A DNA stretch of 12,646 nucleotides, taken from contig PKUI01000146.1 of assembly GCA_002869605.1 (NCBI GenBank), positions 1 to 12,646 on the forward strand, in the 5' to 3' direction. The stretch is from Desulfuromonas sp. GTDB taxonomy: Bacteria > Desulfobacterota > Desulfuromonadia > Desulfuromonadales > SZUA-401. This document shows positions 1 to 5,899 of this stretch, in pieces (within the stretch, counting starts at the first letter, position 1; every line of letters begins with the position of its first letter). The notes below the pieces were generated by a model. It searched no databases. It was not told the DNA's origin and saw only the letters and a program-made list of their open reading frames with translations. A program made the position numbers and the translations under genes.

Positions 1-808
1 ACAGCCCCATGGCAACCCACAGGTGACCGGTCAGGGCGGCGCGGGCCGCAAGCGCAGCGGTCAGCCAGTTGGCCATGTCGGAACAGGGGTGTGGGTGGTA
101 GCTGGAGAGCAGTTTCACCACGTCGAGGTTGATCTCGGGGGGCTCCTGCTGAGACTCCGGAGTGAAGTCGTCGAGGCGAGAAGGGTCGAAGGCCGGAAAC
201 AGGGTAAGCAGCATCCGGCCGAGTTCGCGGTCGTTGAGGCCAAGAGTGGAAGCGGTCGGGTAGGGTTCGCGTGTGGCTACCGTGAGCAGGCAGGCGAACA
301 GGTGCCGGTCGTCTGCTGAGATTCCCTCGGGACAGGGGGTGTCGCTAAGAGCCAGGTAGAGCGGGTCATCTGCGTGAACGCGGGGGCCATGCTCCCCCTC
401 TTCAGCGAGTTTGGCCTGGATCGGCTGCTGATCAGAATGGGCGCTGGAGACAGCGGCCTGCAGCGCCTCGGCGGCGAGTTTGGCGCAGTAGTCGCGTTCG
501 GACGGAAGTCCATCGAGTAGACGGTCGATACGCGTAGCGTCGATCGCTGCAGCTTCGTGCAGGGTCTCGCCGATGACTAGGTCGGCGGCCGCGGCACAGG
601 CGGCGATGGTGAAGCCGCATCCGAAGACCTGAAAACGCGCGTCGACAATGTGTTCCAGTTCGATCTGCAGAGTGAAGCGTACGGCGAGGCGGCGCCCGGC
701 CTCTTCGGAGCCGAGGCCGACTTCGCCGGTGCCGTGGGCGGGATCAAGCAGCCCGGTGTGCCGGGTATCGGCCGCCCAGCGGCGTATGGTGTCAGTGTAG
801 CCGTCCAT
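1..808 (-). CDS. NifU N-terminal domain / NifQ fusion protein (3' end outside window)
   Basis: The frame is open from ATG at 808 to the left edge (269 codons, no stop seen), so the protein is C-terminally truncated by the window. Residues ~25-125 resemble the IscU/NifU scaffold domain: an 'ARFQVFGCG' block (Cys64), 'IGETLHEA', and 'GLPSERDYCA' (Cys108). The first scaffold cysteine, expected near residue 35 in a 'SCGD' block, is replaced by 'SEEAG', so both that Cys and the following Asp are absent. After a linker, residues ~165-269 resemble the N-terminal part of NifQ: 'LFACLLTVAT', 'LGRMLLTLFPAF', then a 'MANWL...GHLWVAMGL' block like the NifQ 'HLWxDLGL' region. NifQ's C-terminal cysteine motif would lie off the window. 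NifQ is known to deliver Mo-Fe-S for FeMo-co, and a fused scaffold would suit that. The gene starts 2 bases after nifN, so it is probably translationally coupled to it. The NifQ assignment rests on the N-terminal half only. A plain NifU-like protein with an unrelated tail is the alternative. Confidence 0.68.
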   Translation of the reverse strand, partial: MDGYTDTIRRWAADTRHTGLLDPAHGTGEVGLGSEEAGRRLAVRFTLQIELEHIVDARFQVFGCGFTIAACAAAADLVIGETLHEAAAIDATRIDRLLDGLPSERDYCAKLAAEALQAAVSSAHSDQQPIQAKLAEEGEHGPRVHADDPLYLALSDTPCPEGISADDRHLFACLLTVATREPYPTASTLGLNDRELGRMLLTLFPAFDPSRLDDFTPESQQEPPEINLDVVKLLSSYHPHPCSDMANWLTAALAARAALTGHLWVAMGL

Positions 809-810
809 AT

Positions 811-2100
811 TCAACTCGCCTGATGATGTCTCCATGCGCTGGCGACGTTGGCCGCTTCGAAAAGCAGGAAACAGCCCCCCTCGTAGAGCACGTCGTTTTT
901 CAGCTGGTTGCCGACCTGCTCCCAGTTGGGGAAGCCGCGCAGCACCAGCCCCTTGTGCAGGCGCTCGGCGAGCGCCTCGCAGTGGCCGTTGCCGACGATC
1001 ACGTCGTAATGTTCGGCGAGGTTCTCGGCATCCTCGAGGTCACCGATCAGCACTGTGTCGGCCGGCAGGTTTTCAAGCACCGGCGAGTCGACACTGGAGA
1101 TCGCTACGTTCACCCGTCCCCCGGCTTCGGAGAGGGCGGCGCAGAGACCGGCGAGGTGGTCCGGTTCACCGACTGCGAGCAGGCGGGTCTGGCCGAGGGA
1201 GAAGTGGGAGTCGAGTAGTGCATCCTGCAGCCGTTGACGCCAGCGCGCAACCGCCAGCGGTGGGGTGCTGAAGCCGGTCTCGGCCAGCAGTAGCTCGGTC
1301 AGCGCGTCGCACGCCACCAGCCCCTGCAGGTGGTCGAAGTGATGGTGGCGCATGCCTGGGTTTTTCTTCAGCAACGTTTTGGCGCTGGCCTGCATCGAGG
1401 CGCCGACGCTGATCACCAGCCCGGCGTTGCCGAGCTCACGGATCTCTTCGAGCTTGATGCCGCCGCTGGAGAGCGCGGCCTGTTTTTCGCCGAGGTGGCC
1501 ATCGAGGGAGGACGAGAGGTCGGGGAGCGCCAGCACCTCGAAGCCGAAGGCGGCGATGAACTCCTTGATTTTCTCTACCTCGAGCGGTTGCAGGCTGACG
1601 TGCGGCAGCAGCACCACCTTGTTGTCGTCGAGCGCCTCGCTTGCTTCGACCAGCTGCTCGATCATCGCCTTGCAGGCGAGTGCCCAGCCGCTCTCGAGGC
1701 CCCCCTCGTAGTCGGGGGTGTTGACCCAGACCATCGGGAAGTCGATCTGCTTGGCGACGCCGCGAATATCGTCTCCCTTGGTCTCGGGAAGCCCGGTGGT
1801 ATGCAGGCCGATGAGGCTCGGGGTAACCTTCTTGCAGATGTTCTTCACCGACTCGACGATGGAGTAGTCGCCGCCGTCGAGCACCGCAATGGCATCGGTG
1901 ACCGCCGAGGTCTGGATGGCGATCGGCTCGCAGAAGTGGCGGGTGAAGTAAACCTTGGTGAAGCTGGTACAGCCCTGGCCGCCGTGCATCAGCGGCATGC
2001 AGCTATCGACCCCGAGGAAGGCAAGGGTGGCACCCATCGGCTGCGAGAGCTTGAACGGGTTGACCTGCAACGGTTTGGTTGATTTGGTTACTTTTCCCAT
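811..2100 (-). CDS. nifN: NifN, FeMo-cofactor scaffold subunit
   Basis: The 429-residue protein belongs to the nitrogenase component 1 family. It partners NifE in the NifEN scaffold on which the FeMo-co precursor from NifB is matured with Mo and homocitrate. The N-terminus reads 'VNPFKLSQPMGATLAFLG' and is followed by 'PLMHGGQGCTSF', with Cys44 at the cluster-binding position known in NifN. 'RHFCEPIAIQTSAV' and 'LDGGDYSIVESV' follow as in the family. It lacks the P-cluster cysteine set of NifK, and its length (about 430 rather than 510) fits NifN. The ATG at 2100 overlaps the end of nifE by 13 bases, which indicates translational coupling, and the downstream NifU/NifQ-like gene starts 2 bases after its stop. 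NifK is the only serious alternative, and the short N-terminus and pairing with NifE argue against it. Confidence 0.95.
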   Translation of the reverse strand: MGKVTKSTKPLQVNPFKLSQPMGATLAFLGVDSCMPLMHGGQGCTSFTKVYFTRHFCEPIAIQTSAVTDAIAVLDGGDYSIVESVKNICKKVTPSLIGLHTTGLPETKGDDIRGVAKQIDFPMVWVNTPDYEGGLESGWALACKAMIEQLVEASEALDDNKVVLLPHVSLQPLEVEKIKEFIAAFGFEVLALPDLSSSLDGHLGEKQAALSSGGIKLEEIRELGNAGLVISVGASMQASAKTLLKKNPGMRHHHFDHLQGLVACDALTELLLAETGFSTPPLAVARWRQRLQDALLDSHFSLGQTRLLAVGEPDHLAGLCAALSEAGGRVNVAISSVDSPVLENLPADTVLIGDLEDAENLAEHYDVIVGNGHCEALAERLHKGLVLRGFPNWEQVGNQLKNDVLYEGGCFLLFEAANVASAWRHHQAS

Positions 2101-3440
2101 GGAGCCCTCCGTGCGGCGAGTTTGAAGACCGGGTTTTCAAGGGCGTTTTTCAGGTCCTCGGCCAGGTTCAGCAGGCCGTTGTAGCCGCCGTAGCTTTTCT
2201 TTTTTTCCTGATTGACGTCGGCAAACGAAATCCCCTTCTTGATCGCGGTGTAGAGAGAGCGTCCACCGGCGAGCAGCAGGTGCGCGCCCTTTTCCTCAAT
2301 CAGCTTGGCCTGCTCGGCGCCGGGGTTCATCATCAGTACTCCGTCTTCGCCGAGGGTCTCGCGCGCCTTGGCGCGGTCGTCCTCGGTCGCTTTCTTGACC
2401 GCGGTGGCGACCACCTCGATGCCGAGGTCCTGCAGCGCCGCGGCGATCGACCAGGTCTTGTTGCCGCCGGTATTCAGTACCGCCTTCTTGCCGGCGAAGA
2501 CCTCGCGGTAGGGGGCGAGTTTTTTCTCGATGGCGGCTTCCTCGCGCTCGATCAATGCCTCGGTGCGGGCGATCAGATCGGGGTCGCCGAGGGCCGTGGT
2601 AATGGCGTGCAGCCCGGCGCTGGTGTCGCGCTTGCCGTAGAAGGAGAGCGACACTGAGGGAATACCGAAGCGCTCTTCCATCTTGCGTGTCAGCGAAACC
2701 AGCGACTTGGCGCAGACCAGCACGTTGAGCTTGGCGCGGTGGGCGCAGCGGATATCCGCGATGCGTCCGTCGCCGGAGAGGGTGGCGAGCACCCGGATGC
2801 CGAGTTCTTCGAGGTAGGGGGTGTACTGCCACATGTCGCCGGTGACGTTGTACTCGCCGATCAGGTTGATATCAAAAGGGGTGGTGGTTTCCGGTTCGGC
2901 GGTGCCGACCAGGTGCATCAGCGCCGCCTCTCCGCCGAGGCGACTGCCGAGGTTCTTGCTGCCGACGAAGCCGGGGGCATGCACCGGGACCATCGGGATA
3001 CCGTGGCGCTGTGCGGCCTGTTTGCAGGTCGCGTCGAGGTCGTCGCCGATCATCGCCGTAACGCAAGTTCCATAGACGAACACGGTCTGCGGGGCGTAGC
3101 GCTCGACCACCGCGTCGATCGCCGCGGTGAGCTTCTCTTCACCGGAGAAGACCACGTCATTGAGGCTGATGTCGGTGGTCAGTCCGACCTGGGTCAGGTC
3201 AAGCCCCGGCCAGCTGGTCTTGGTTGCCCGGGTCTCCCATGAGCTTGCCAGGCAGGTGATCGGGCCGTGCACCAGGTGGGCAGCGTCTGCGTAGGGAAAC
3301 AGGGAGATCTGCGCGCCTTCGAAGGCACAGCCGCCGGTGGTCGCGCCGGGGGTCGGGGCGTTACAGGCCGCCTTGCGGGTGGCGTTGTGGGCGCAGCCGC
3401 TCTCATCGAGCAGTTCGCGAATTTTCGGTTTATTGGCCAT
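2088..3440 (-). CDS. nifE: NifE, FeMo-cofactor scaffold subunit
   Basis: The 450-residue NifE pairs with NifN to form the scaffold for FeMo-co maturation. Family marks are 'GGCAFEGAQ' (Cys38), 'GPITCLASSW' (Cys63) and 'VYGTCVTAMIGDDL' (Cys126). These correspond to the three cysteines that hold the permanent [4Fe-4S] cluster at the NifEN interface. 'HAPGFVGSKNLGSRLGGEA', 'NLIGEYNVTGDMW' and, near the C-terminus, 'AGGRSLYTAIKKGISFADVNQE' are also typical. It is shorter than NifD and lacks the NifD N-terminal region. The ATG at 3440 has an AAGGAA ribosome binding site about 8 bases upstream. A sigma-54 promoter lies about 60 bases upstream, giving a leader of about 50 bases. The gene is divergent from nifV across a 428-base control region. 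NifE and NifN are separate here, whereas some relatives carry a fused NifEN (from memory). Confidence 0.96.
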   Translation of the reverse strand: MANKPKIRELLDESGCAHNATRKAACNAPTPGATTGGCAFEGAQISLFPYADAAHLVHGPITCLASSWETRATKTSWPGLDLTQVGLTTDISLNDVVFSGEEKLTAAIDAVVERYAPQTVFVYGTCVTAMIGDDLDATCKQAAQRHGIPMVPVHAPGFVGSKNLGSRLGGEAALMHLVGTAEPETTTPFDINLIGEYNVTGDMWQYTPYLEELGIRVLATLSGDGRIADIRCAHRAKLNVLVCAKSLVSLTRKMEERFGIPSVSLSFYGKRDTSAGLHAITTALGDPDLIARTEALIEREEAAIEKKLAPYREVFAGKKAVLNTGGNKTWSIAAALQDLGIEVVATAVKKATEDDRAKARETLGEDGVLMMNPGAEQAKLIEEKGAHLLLAGGRSLYTAIKKGISFADVNQEKKKSYGGYNGLLNLAEDLKNALENPVFKLAARRAPWEK

Positions 3441-3500
3441 GATACGGTTTCCTTGTTGAGGGAACGTGTCGATCGGTCGCTTGTTGTGCTTAAGTTGTAG

Positions 3501-3516
3501 AGCAAGAGTCTTGCCA
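3501..3516 (-). promoter_or_regulatory. Sigma-54 promoter (-24/-12) of nifE-nifN
   Basis: On the minus strand the bases read TGGCAAGACTCTTGCT, against the consensus TGGCAC-N5-TTGCW. The GG and GC doublets have the required spacing (10 bases between them, so 12 from the last G to the C). Transcription is predicted to start near 3490, about 50 bases before the nifE ATG. No terminator hairpin was found in that leader. Sigma-54 control is the rule for nif genes of proteobacteria. Confidence 0.85.
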
Positions 3517-3704
3517 GTTGTGAAATCGATGTAAGTTCAGGAGGTTGCGGAGAAGTGGTAAGACAAGTTGACCTTGACGGAGGATAAAAACCGGGCAGGT
3601 GTGCTGCGCCAATGAGCAGATTTGAGGCAGTTTACAGCAGCTGTTCTTAGCGGCTGGGAGCGCGATGCCGCGTATACGGCCGTTCGGTAGAAAAAGTCGC
3701 AGGT
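3517..3704. promoter_or_regulatory. Shared upstream (enhancer) region between divergent nif promoters
   Basis: These roughly 190 bases lie between two back-to-back sigma-54 promoters and hold no credible gene, so they are the likely place for activator binding. No classic NifA site (TGT-N10-ACA) was found. Candidate dyads seen by eye are ACAGCAGCTGT at 3634-3644 (perfect apart from the central base), ACGGCCGT at 3676-3683, a partial dyad CAAGTTGACCTTG at 3564-3576, and TGCT-N9-AGCA near 3602-3618. Which of these, if any, is bound by an activator cannot be told from the sequence. In Geobacter the nif activator is reported to be a two-component regulator rather than NifA, which would fit the missing NifA site. 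Confidence 0.5.
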
Positions 3705-3720
3705 AGGCACACCCCTTGCT
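3705..3720 (+). promoter_or_regulatory. Sigma-54 promoter (-24/-12) of the nifV operon
   Basis: The bases AGGCACACCCCTTGCT match TGGCAC-N5-TTGCW with one mismatch (first T to A) and correct GG-to-GC spacing. The transcription start is predicted near 3731, about 138 bases upstream of the nifV start chosen here. In-frame start codons at 3716 (TTG) and 3725 (ATG) fall before this start site and so cannot be used from this promoter. Confidence 0.85.
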
Positions 3721-3754
3721 AAACATGAAAGCTATGTTCGGCAGGCGTACGCGT

Positions 3755-3796
3755 TCTGTCCTGGAACAGACCAAGATTTCCGGCAAGGTCGCCGGA
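3755..3796 (+). promoter_or_regulatory. Tandem hexaloop hairpins in nifV leader, ANTAR-type antitermination element
   Basis: Two short hairpins with six-base loops stand in tandem in the 5' leader. Hairpin 1 is TCTGT (3755-3759) paired with ACAGA (3766-3770), loop CCTGGA. Hairpin 2 is TCCGGC (3779-3784) paired with GCCGGA (3791-3796), loop AAGGTC. ANTAR-domain response regulators are known to bind paired hexaloop stems with A at loop position 1 and G at position 4. Hairpin 2 fits both positions. Hairpin 1 has the G but a C at position 1. An intrinsic terminator follows 12 bases later, as in leaders controlled by NasR or by ANTAR regulators. Reported antitermination of Geobacter nif genes by the response regulator GnfR makes this reading likely. 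The regulator is not encoded in the window. Confidence 0.68.
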
Positions 3797-3807
3797 GTTG
3801 GCAACGA

Positions 3808-3849
3808 AGCCCTGAATACATTCTTTCATAAGATGTATCAGGGCTTTTT
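3808..3849 (+). terminator. Intrinsic terminator (attenuator) in the nifV leader
   Basis: The arm AGCCCTGAATACAT (3808-3821) pairs with ATGTATCAGGGCT (3833-3845), giving 13 base pairs with one bulged A and an 11-base loop. The stem runs straight into five Ts (3845-3849). It sits inside the transcribed leader, after the sigma-54 start near 3731 and before the nifV ATG at 3869. It therefore should stop most transcripts before the operon unless it is overridden. An attenuator role is an inference from its position. Confidence 0.8.
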
Positions 3850-3868
3850 CCATTTGCGAGGTGCCTTT

Positions 3869-5008
3869 ATGAATGACACGACGCCCACCGAGGTAATAAT
3901 CGATGACACCACTCTGCGCGACGGCGAGCAGACCGCCGGCGTGGTTTTCAGCCGTGAAGAGAAACTGCGCATCGCTCGCCTGCTCGATGAAACCGGGGTC
4001 GGAGAACTGGAGTGCGGCATCCCGGCCATGGGGCGCGAGGAGCAGCAGGCGATCCGGGCACTGGTCGATCTCGGCCTCAATGCACGCCTGATTACCTGGA
4101 ACCGCGCGGTGCGCTCCGACATCCAGGCCTCGCTCGACTGTGGGGTCGAGGCTGTCGATGTCTCGCTGTCGGTTTCCGATATCCATATTGCTCACAAGCT
4201 GCGCAAGAGCCGTGCGTGGGTGGTCGAGCAGCTCAAGCAGGCGGTCGGTTTTGCCAAGGAACATAACCTTTACGTTTCGGTCGGTGGTGAAGATGCCAGT
4301 CGTGCCGATCTCGATTTTCTGGTCGAACTGATGGAGACCGCACGCAGCCTCGGCGCCGACCGTTTCCGTTTCTGCGACACCCTCGGCATCCTCGACCCGT
4401 TCGCCACCTATGACAAGGTCCGCTACCTCGCGGAGCGGGTCGATCTCGACCTTGAGGTGCATACCCACAACGATCTCGGTATGGCGACCGCCAATGCCAT
4501 CGCCGGCATCCGTGCCGGGGCACGTTTCGTCAACACCACGGTCAACGGCCTCGGTGAACGGGCTGGCAACGCGGCCCTCGAAGAGGTGGTGATGGCGCTC
4601 AAGCATGCGTGCCACATCGATCTCGGCATCGATACCGCGCGCTTCGTCGAGCTATCGCGTCTGGTCGGCCAGGCGAGCTGTCGCCCGGTGCCGGAATGGA
4701 AGGCGGTGGTCGGCGAGAAAGTCTTTTCCCACGAGTCGGGGCTGCATGCCGACGGTGTGATCAAGTTTCCCGGGAATTACGAGGGCTTCGATCCCGCTGA
4801 GGTCGGCCTACAGCGTCACATGGTGGTCGGCAAGCACTCTGGTGGCCACGGCCTGGAGGCGAGCCTGGAGCGCCTTGGTATCAAGATGGCGGCGAACGAG
4901 CTCTCCTCTTTCCTGGAGCAGGTGCGCAGCCTGGCGCAACAACGCAAGACCGCACTGAACGATCTCGATCTACTGCGTCTGTACGGCGCGAGGCGACAGG
5001 TGGCCTAG
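3869..5008 (+). CDS. nifV: Homocitrate synthase NifV
   Basis: The 379-residue enzyme condenses acetyl-CoA with 2-oxoglutarate to homocitrate, the organic ligand of FeMo-co. It belongs to the DRE-TIM metallolyase (isopropylmalate/homocitrate synthase) family. Seen in sequence: 'IIDDTTLRDGEQTAGV' (metal-binding Asp and catalytic Arg at residues ~12-21), 'GIPAMGREEQ', 'WNRAVRSDIQASLDCGV', 'EVHTHNDLGMATAN' (metal-binding His pair) and 'GLGERAGNAALEEV'. The ATG at 3869 was chosen because the conserved region begins 9 residues later, GAGGTG lies just upstream, and the longer in-frame starts fall in the promoter (3716, 3725), at the leader start (3734) or inside the terminator stem (3833). It heads an operon divergent from nifEN. 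The next gene starts one base after its stop. Leucine-pathway or lysine homocitrate synthases are alternatives, but the nif context decides. Confidence 0.95.
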   Translation: MNDTTPTEVIIDDTTLRDGEQTAGVVFSREEKLRIARLLDETGVGELECGIPAMGREEQQAIRALVDLGLNARLITWNRAVRSDIQASLDCGVEAVDVSLSVSDIHIAHKLRKSRAWVVEQLKQAVGFAKEHNLYVSVGGEDASRADLDFLVELMETARSLGADRFRFCDTLGILDPFATYDKVRYLAERVDLDLEVHTHNDLGMATANAIAGIRAGARFVNTTVNGLGERAGNAALEEVVMALKHACHIDLGIDTARFVELSRLVGQASCRPVPEWKAVVGEKVFSHESGLHADGVIKFPGNYEGFDPAEVGLQRHMVVGKHSGGHGLEASLERLGIKMAANELSSFLEQVRSLAQQRKTALNDLDLLRLYGARRQVA

Positions 5009-5009
5009 A

Positions 5010-5831
5010 GTGACGGAGCTGCGCGCCGCCAGTCGCCGCGACTGGCAGATCTTTGAACGGTTGGCCCGTAGTGAGGGGTGGCGGGTGCCGCAGCGCGAAC
5101 TACAGCTGCTGCAAGGCCCTTTTGAGGAGGCGGTGCAGGTGCTCGGCGATGGAGATATCTTCTGCGGCCTGATCTCGGCACTGACGCATCAGAAAAGCGG
5201 CTGGATCGGTAACCTGCTGGTGCCCAAAAAGCTGCGGCGACGCGGCTACGGGCGCAGACTCTTCGAAGCGGCACTGGATGAACTGGAAGACCGCAGGGTA
5301 GTTTCAACCTGGTTGACCGCCTCCACCGATGGGCAGCCGCTCTATACCGGTTACGGGTTTCAGGTGGTCGGTGAGATCGAGCGCTGGGTGTTGCCGGTTG
5401 GGCAGGCAGGAGAGCGCGGTAGCGAAGATTCCGTGGTGGCCTGGACAAGCTTGCGGCAGTCGGATCGGTCGATCTGGGGGGAGGCGCGCGATGGTCTGCT
5501 CGAGGGGTTGGCTCCGGTCGCGCGTGCGTTTGCCCATCAGGACGCAACGGCGCTGCTGCAGACCGATCTTCATCTGCAGATTCTCGGCCCCTGGTACTCG
5601 GCCAACATGTGCCCGCGCAGCAATCGTCAACTGCTGCAGGAGGTGCTTGAGGCGCGCAACCCGAAGTTGGAGCTGGTGGTCGACCTGCTCAGCGCGTCGC
5701 CGCTCAAGTCGCTGCTGGGGGCGAGCGGTTTTGTCTGCAAGGGAAGAAATGCGCTGATGGTGCGCGGCAACCCGCAGGAGGTCGAGCTGCAGAGCATGGT
5801 CTCGCTGGCGAGCCTCGGCAGCATCGGCTAA
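5010..5831 (+). CDS. GNAT-family N-acetyltransferase, two-domain, substrate unknown
   Basis: The 273-residue protein starts with GTG one base after the nifV stop, so it is translationally coupled to nifV. The N-terminal half carries the acetyl-CoA-binding GNAT motif 'IGNLLVPKKLRRRGYGRRLF' (residues ~66-85, with the R-R-G-Y-G-R pyrophosphate loop), followed by 'LTASTDGQPLYTGYGF', as in the family. The C-terminal half ('LGPWYSANMCPRSNRQLL', then 'LLGASGFVCKGRNALMVRG') resembles the second GNAT-like domain of YitH-type acetyltransferases. There is no signal peptide or membrane segment. Its place between nifV and the ETF genes, under the nifV promoter, suggests a job linked to nitrogen fixation, but no substrate can be read from the sequence. 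The domain assignment is firm; the function is unknown. Confidence 0.8.
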   Translation: MTELRAASRRDWQIFERLARSEGWRVPQRELQLLQGPFEEAVQVLGDGDIFCGLISALTHQKSGWIGNLLVPKKLRRRGYGRRLFEAALDELEDRRVVSTWLTASTDGQPLYTGYGFQVVGEIERWVLPVGQAGERGSEDSVVAWTSLRQSDRSIWGEARDGLLEGLAPVARAFAHQDATALLQTDLHLQILGPWYSANMCPRSNRQLLQEVLEARNPKLELVVDLLSASPLKSLLGASGFVCKGRNALMVRGNPQEVELQSMVSLASLGSIG

Positions 5832-5849
5832 CCGCTACACGACATTATC

Positions 5850-5870
5850 GGTCCCGGAGATACCGGGGCC
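5850..5870 (+). promoter_or_regulatory. Hairpin between the acetyltransferase and etfB genes
   Basis: GGTCCCGG (5850-5857) pairs with CCGGGGCC (5863-5870) through 8 base pairs, one a G-T wobble, around the loop AGATA. Only three Ts follow, so it is a poor terminator. It may be a processing or mRNA-stability element, or a partial attenuator, ahead of the strong etfB ribosome binding site. No -10/-35 or -24/-12 promoter was seen in this 68-base gap. Confidence 0.4.
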
Positions 5871-5899
5871 CTTTGATAGATCGAGGAGGAACATAGTTC

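Noticed and set aside
23..319. 98-codon plus-strand frame and overlapping minus-strand frames at 277-620
   Set aside because: They lie in other frames of the NifU/NifQ-like gene, whose frame is open to the window edge and starts next to the nifN stop.
1330..2082. Open frame of 250 codons on the plus strand
   Set aside because: It is antisense to nifN, which carries clear NifN motifs.
3441..3700. Classic NifA upstream activator site TGT-N10-ACA
   Set aside because: Searched by eye in the divergent region and not found.
3490..3804. 104-codon frame on the minus strand in the nif control region
   Set aside because: It overlaps both sigma-54 promoters and the structured leader, shows no ribosome binding site, and has no recognisable domain.
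3716..3868. 51-residue N-terminal extension of NifV from a TTG at 3716 (or ATGs at 3725, 3734, 3833)
   Set aside because: 3716 and 3725 precede the predicted transcription start, 3734 has no ribosome binding site and lies at the very 5' end, and 3833 is inside the terminator stem. The extension covers the leader hairpins and is not part of the NifV family.
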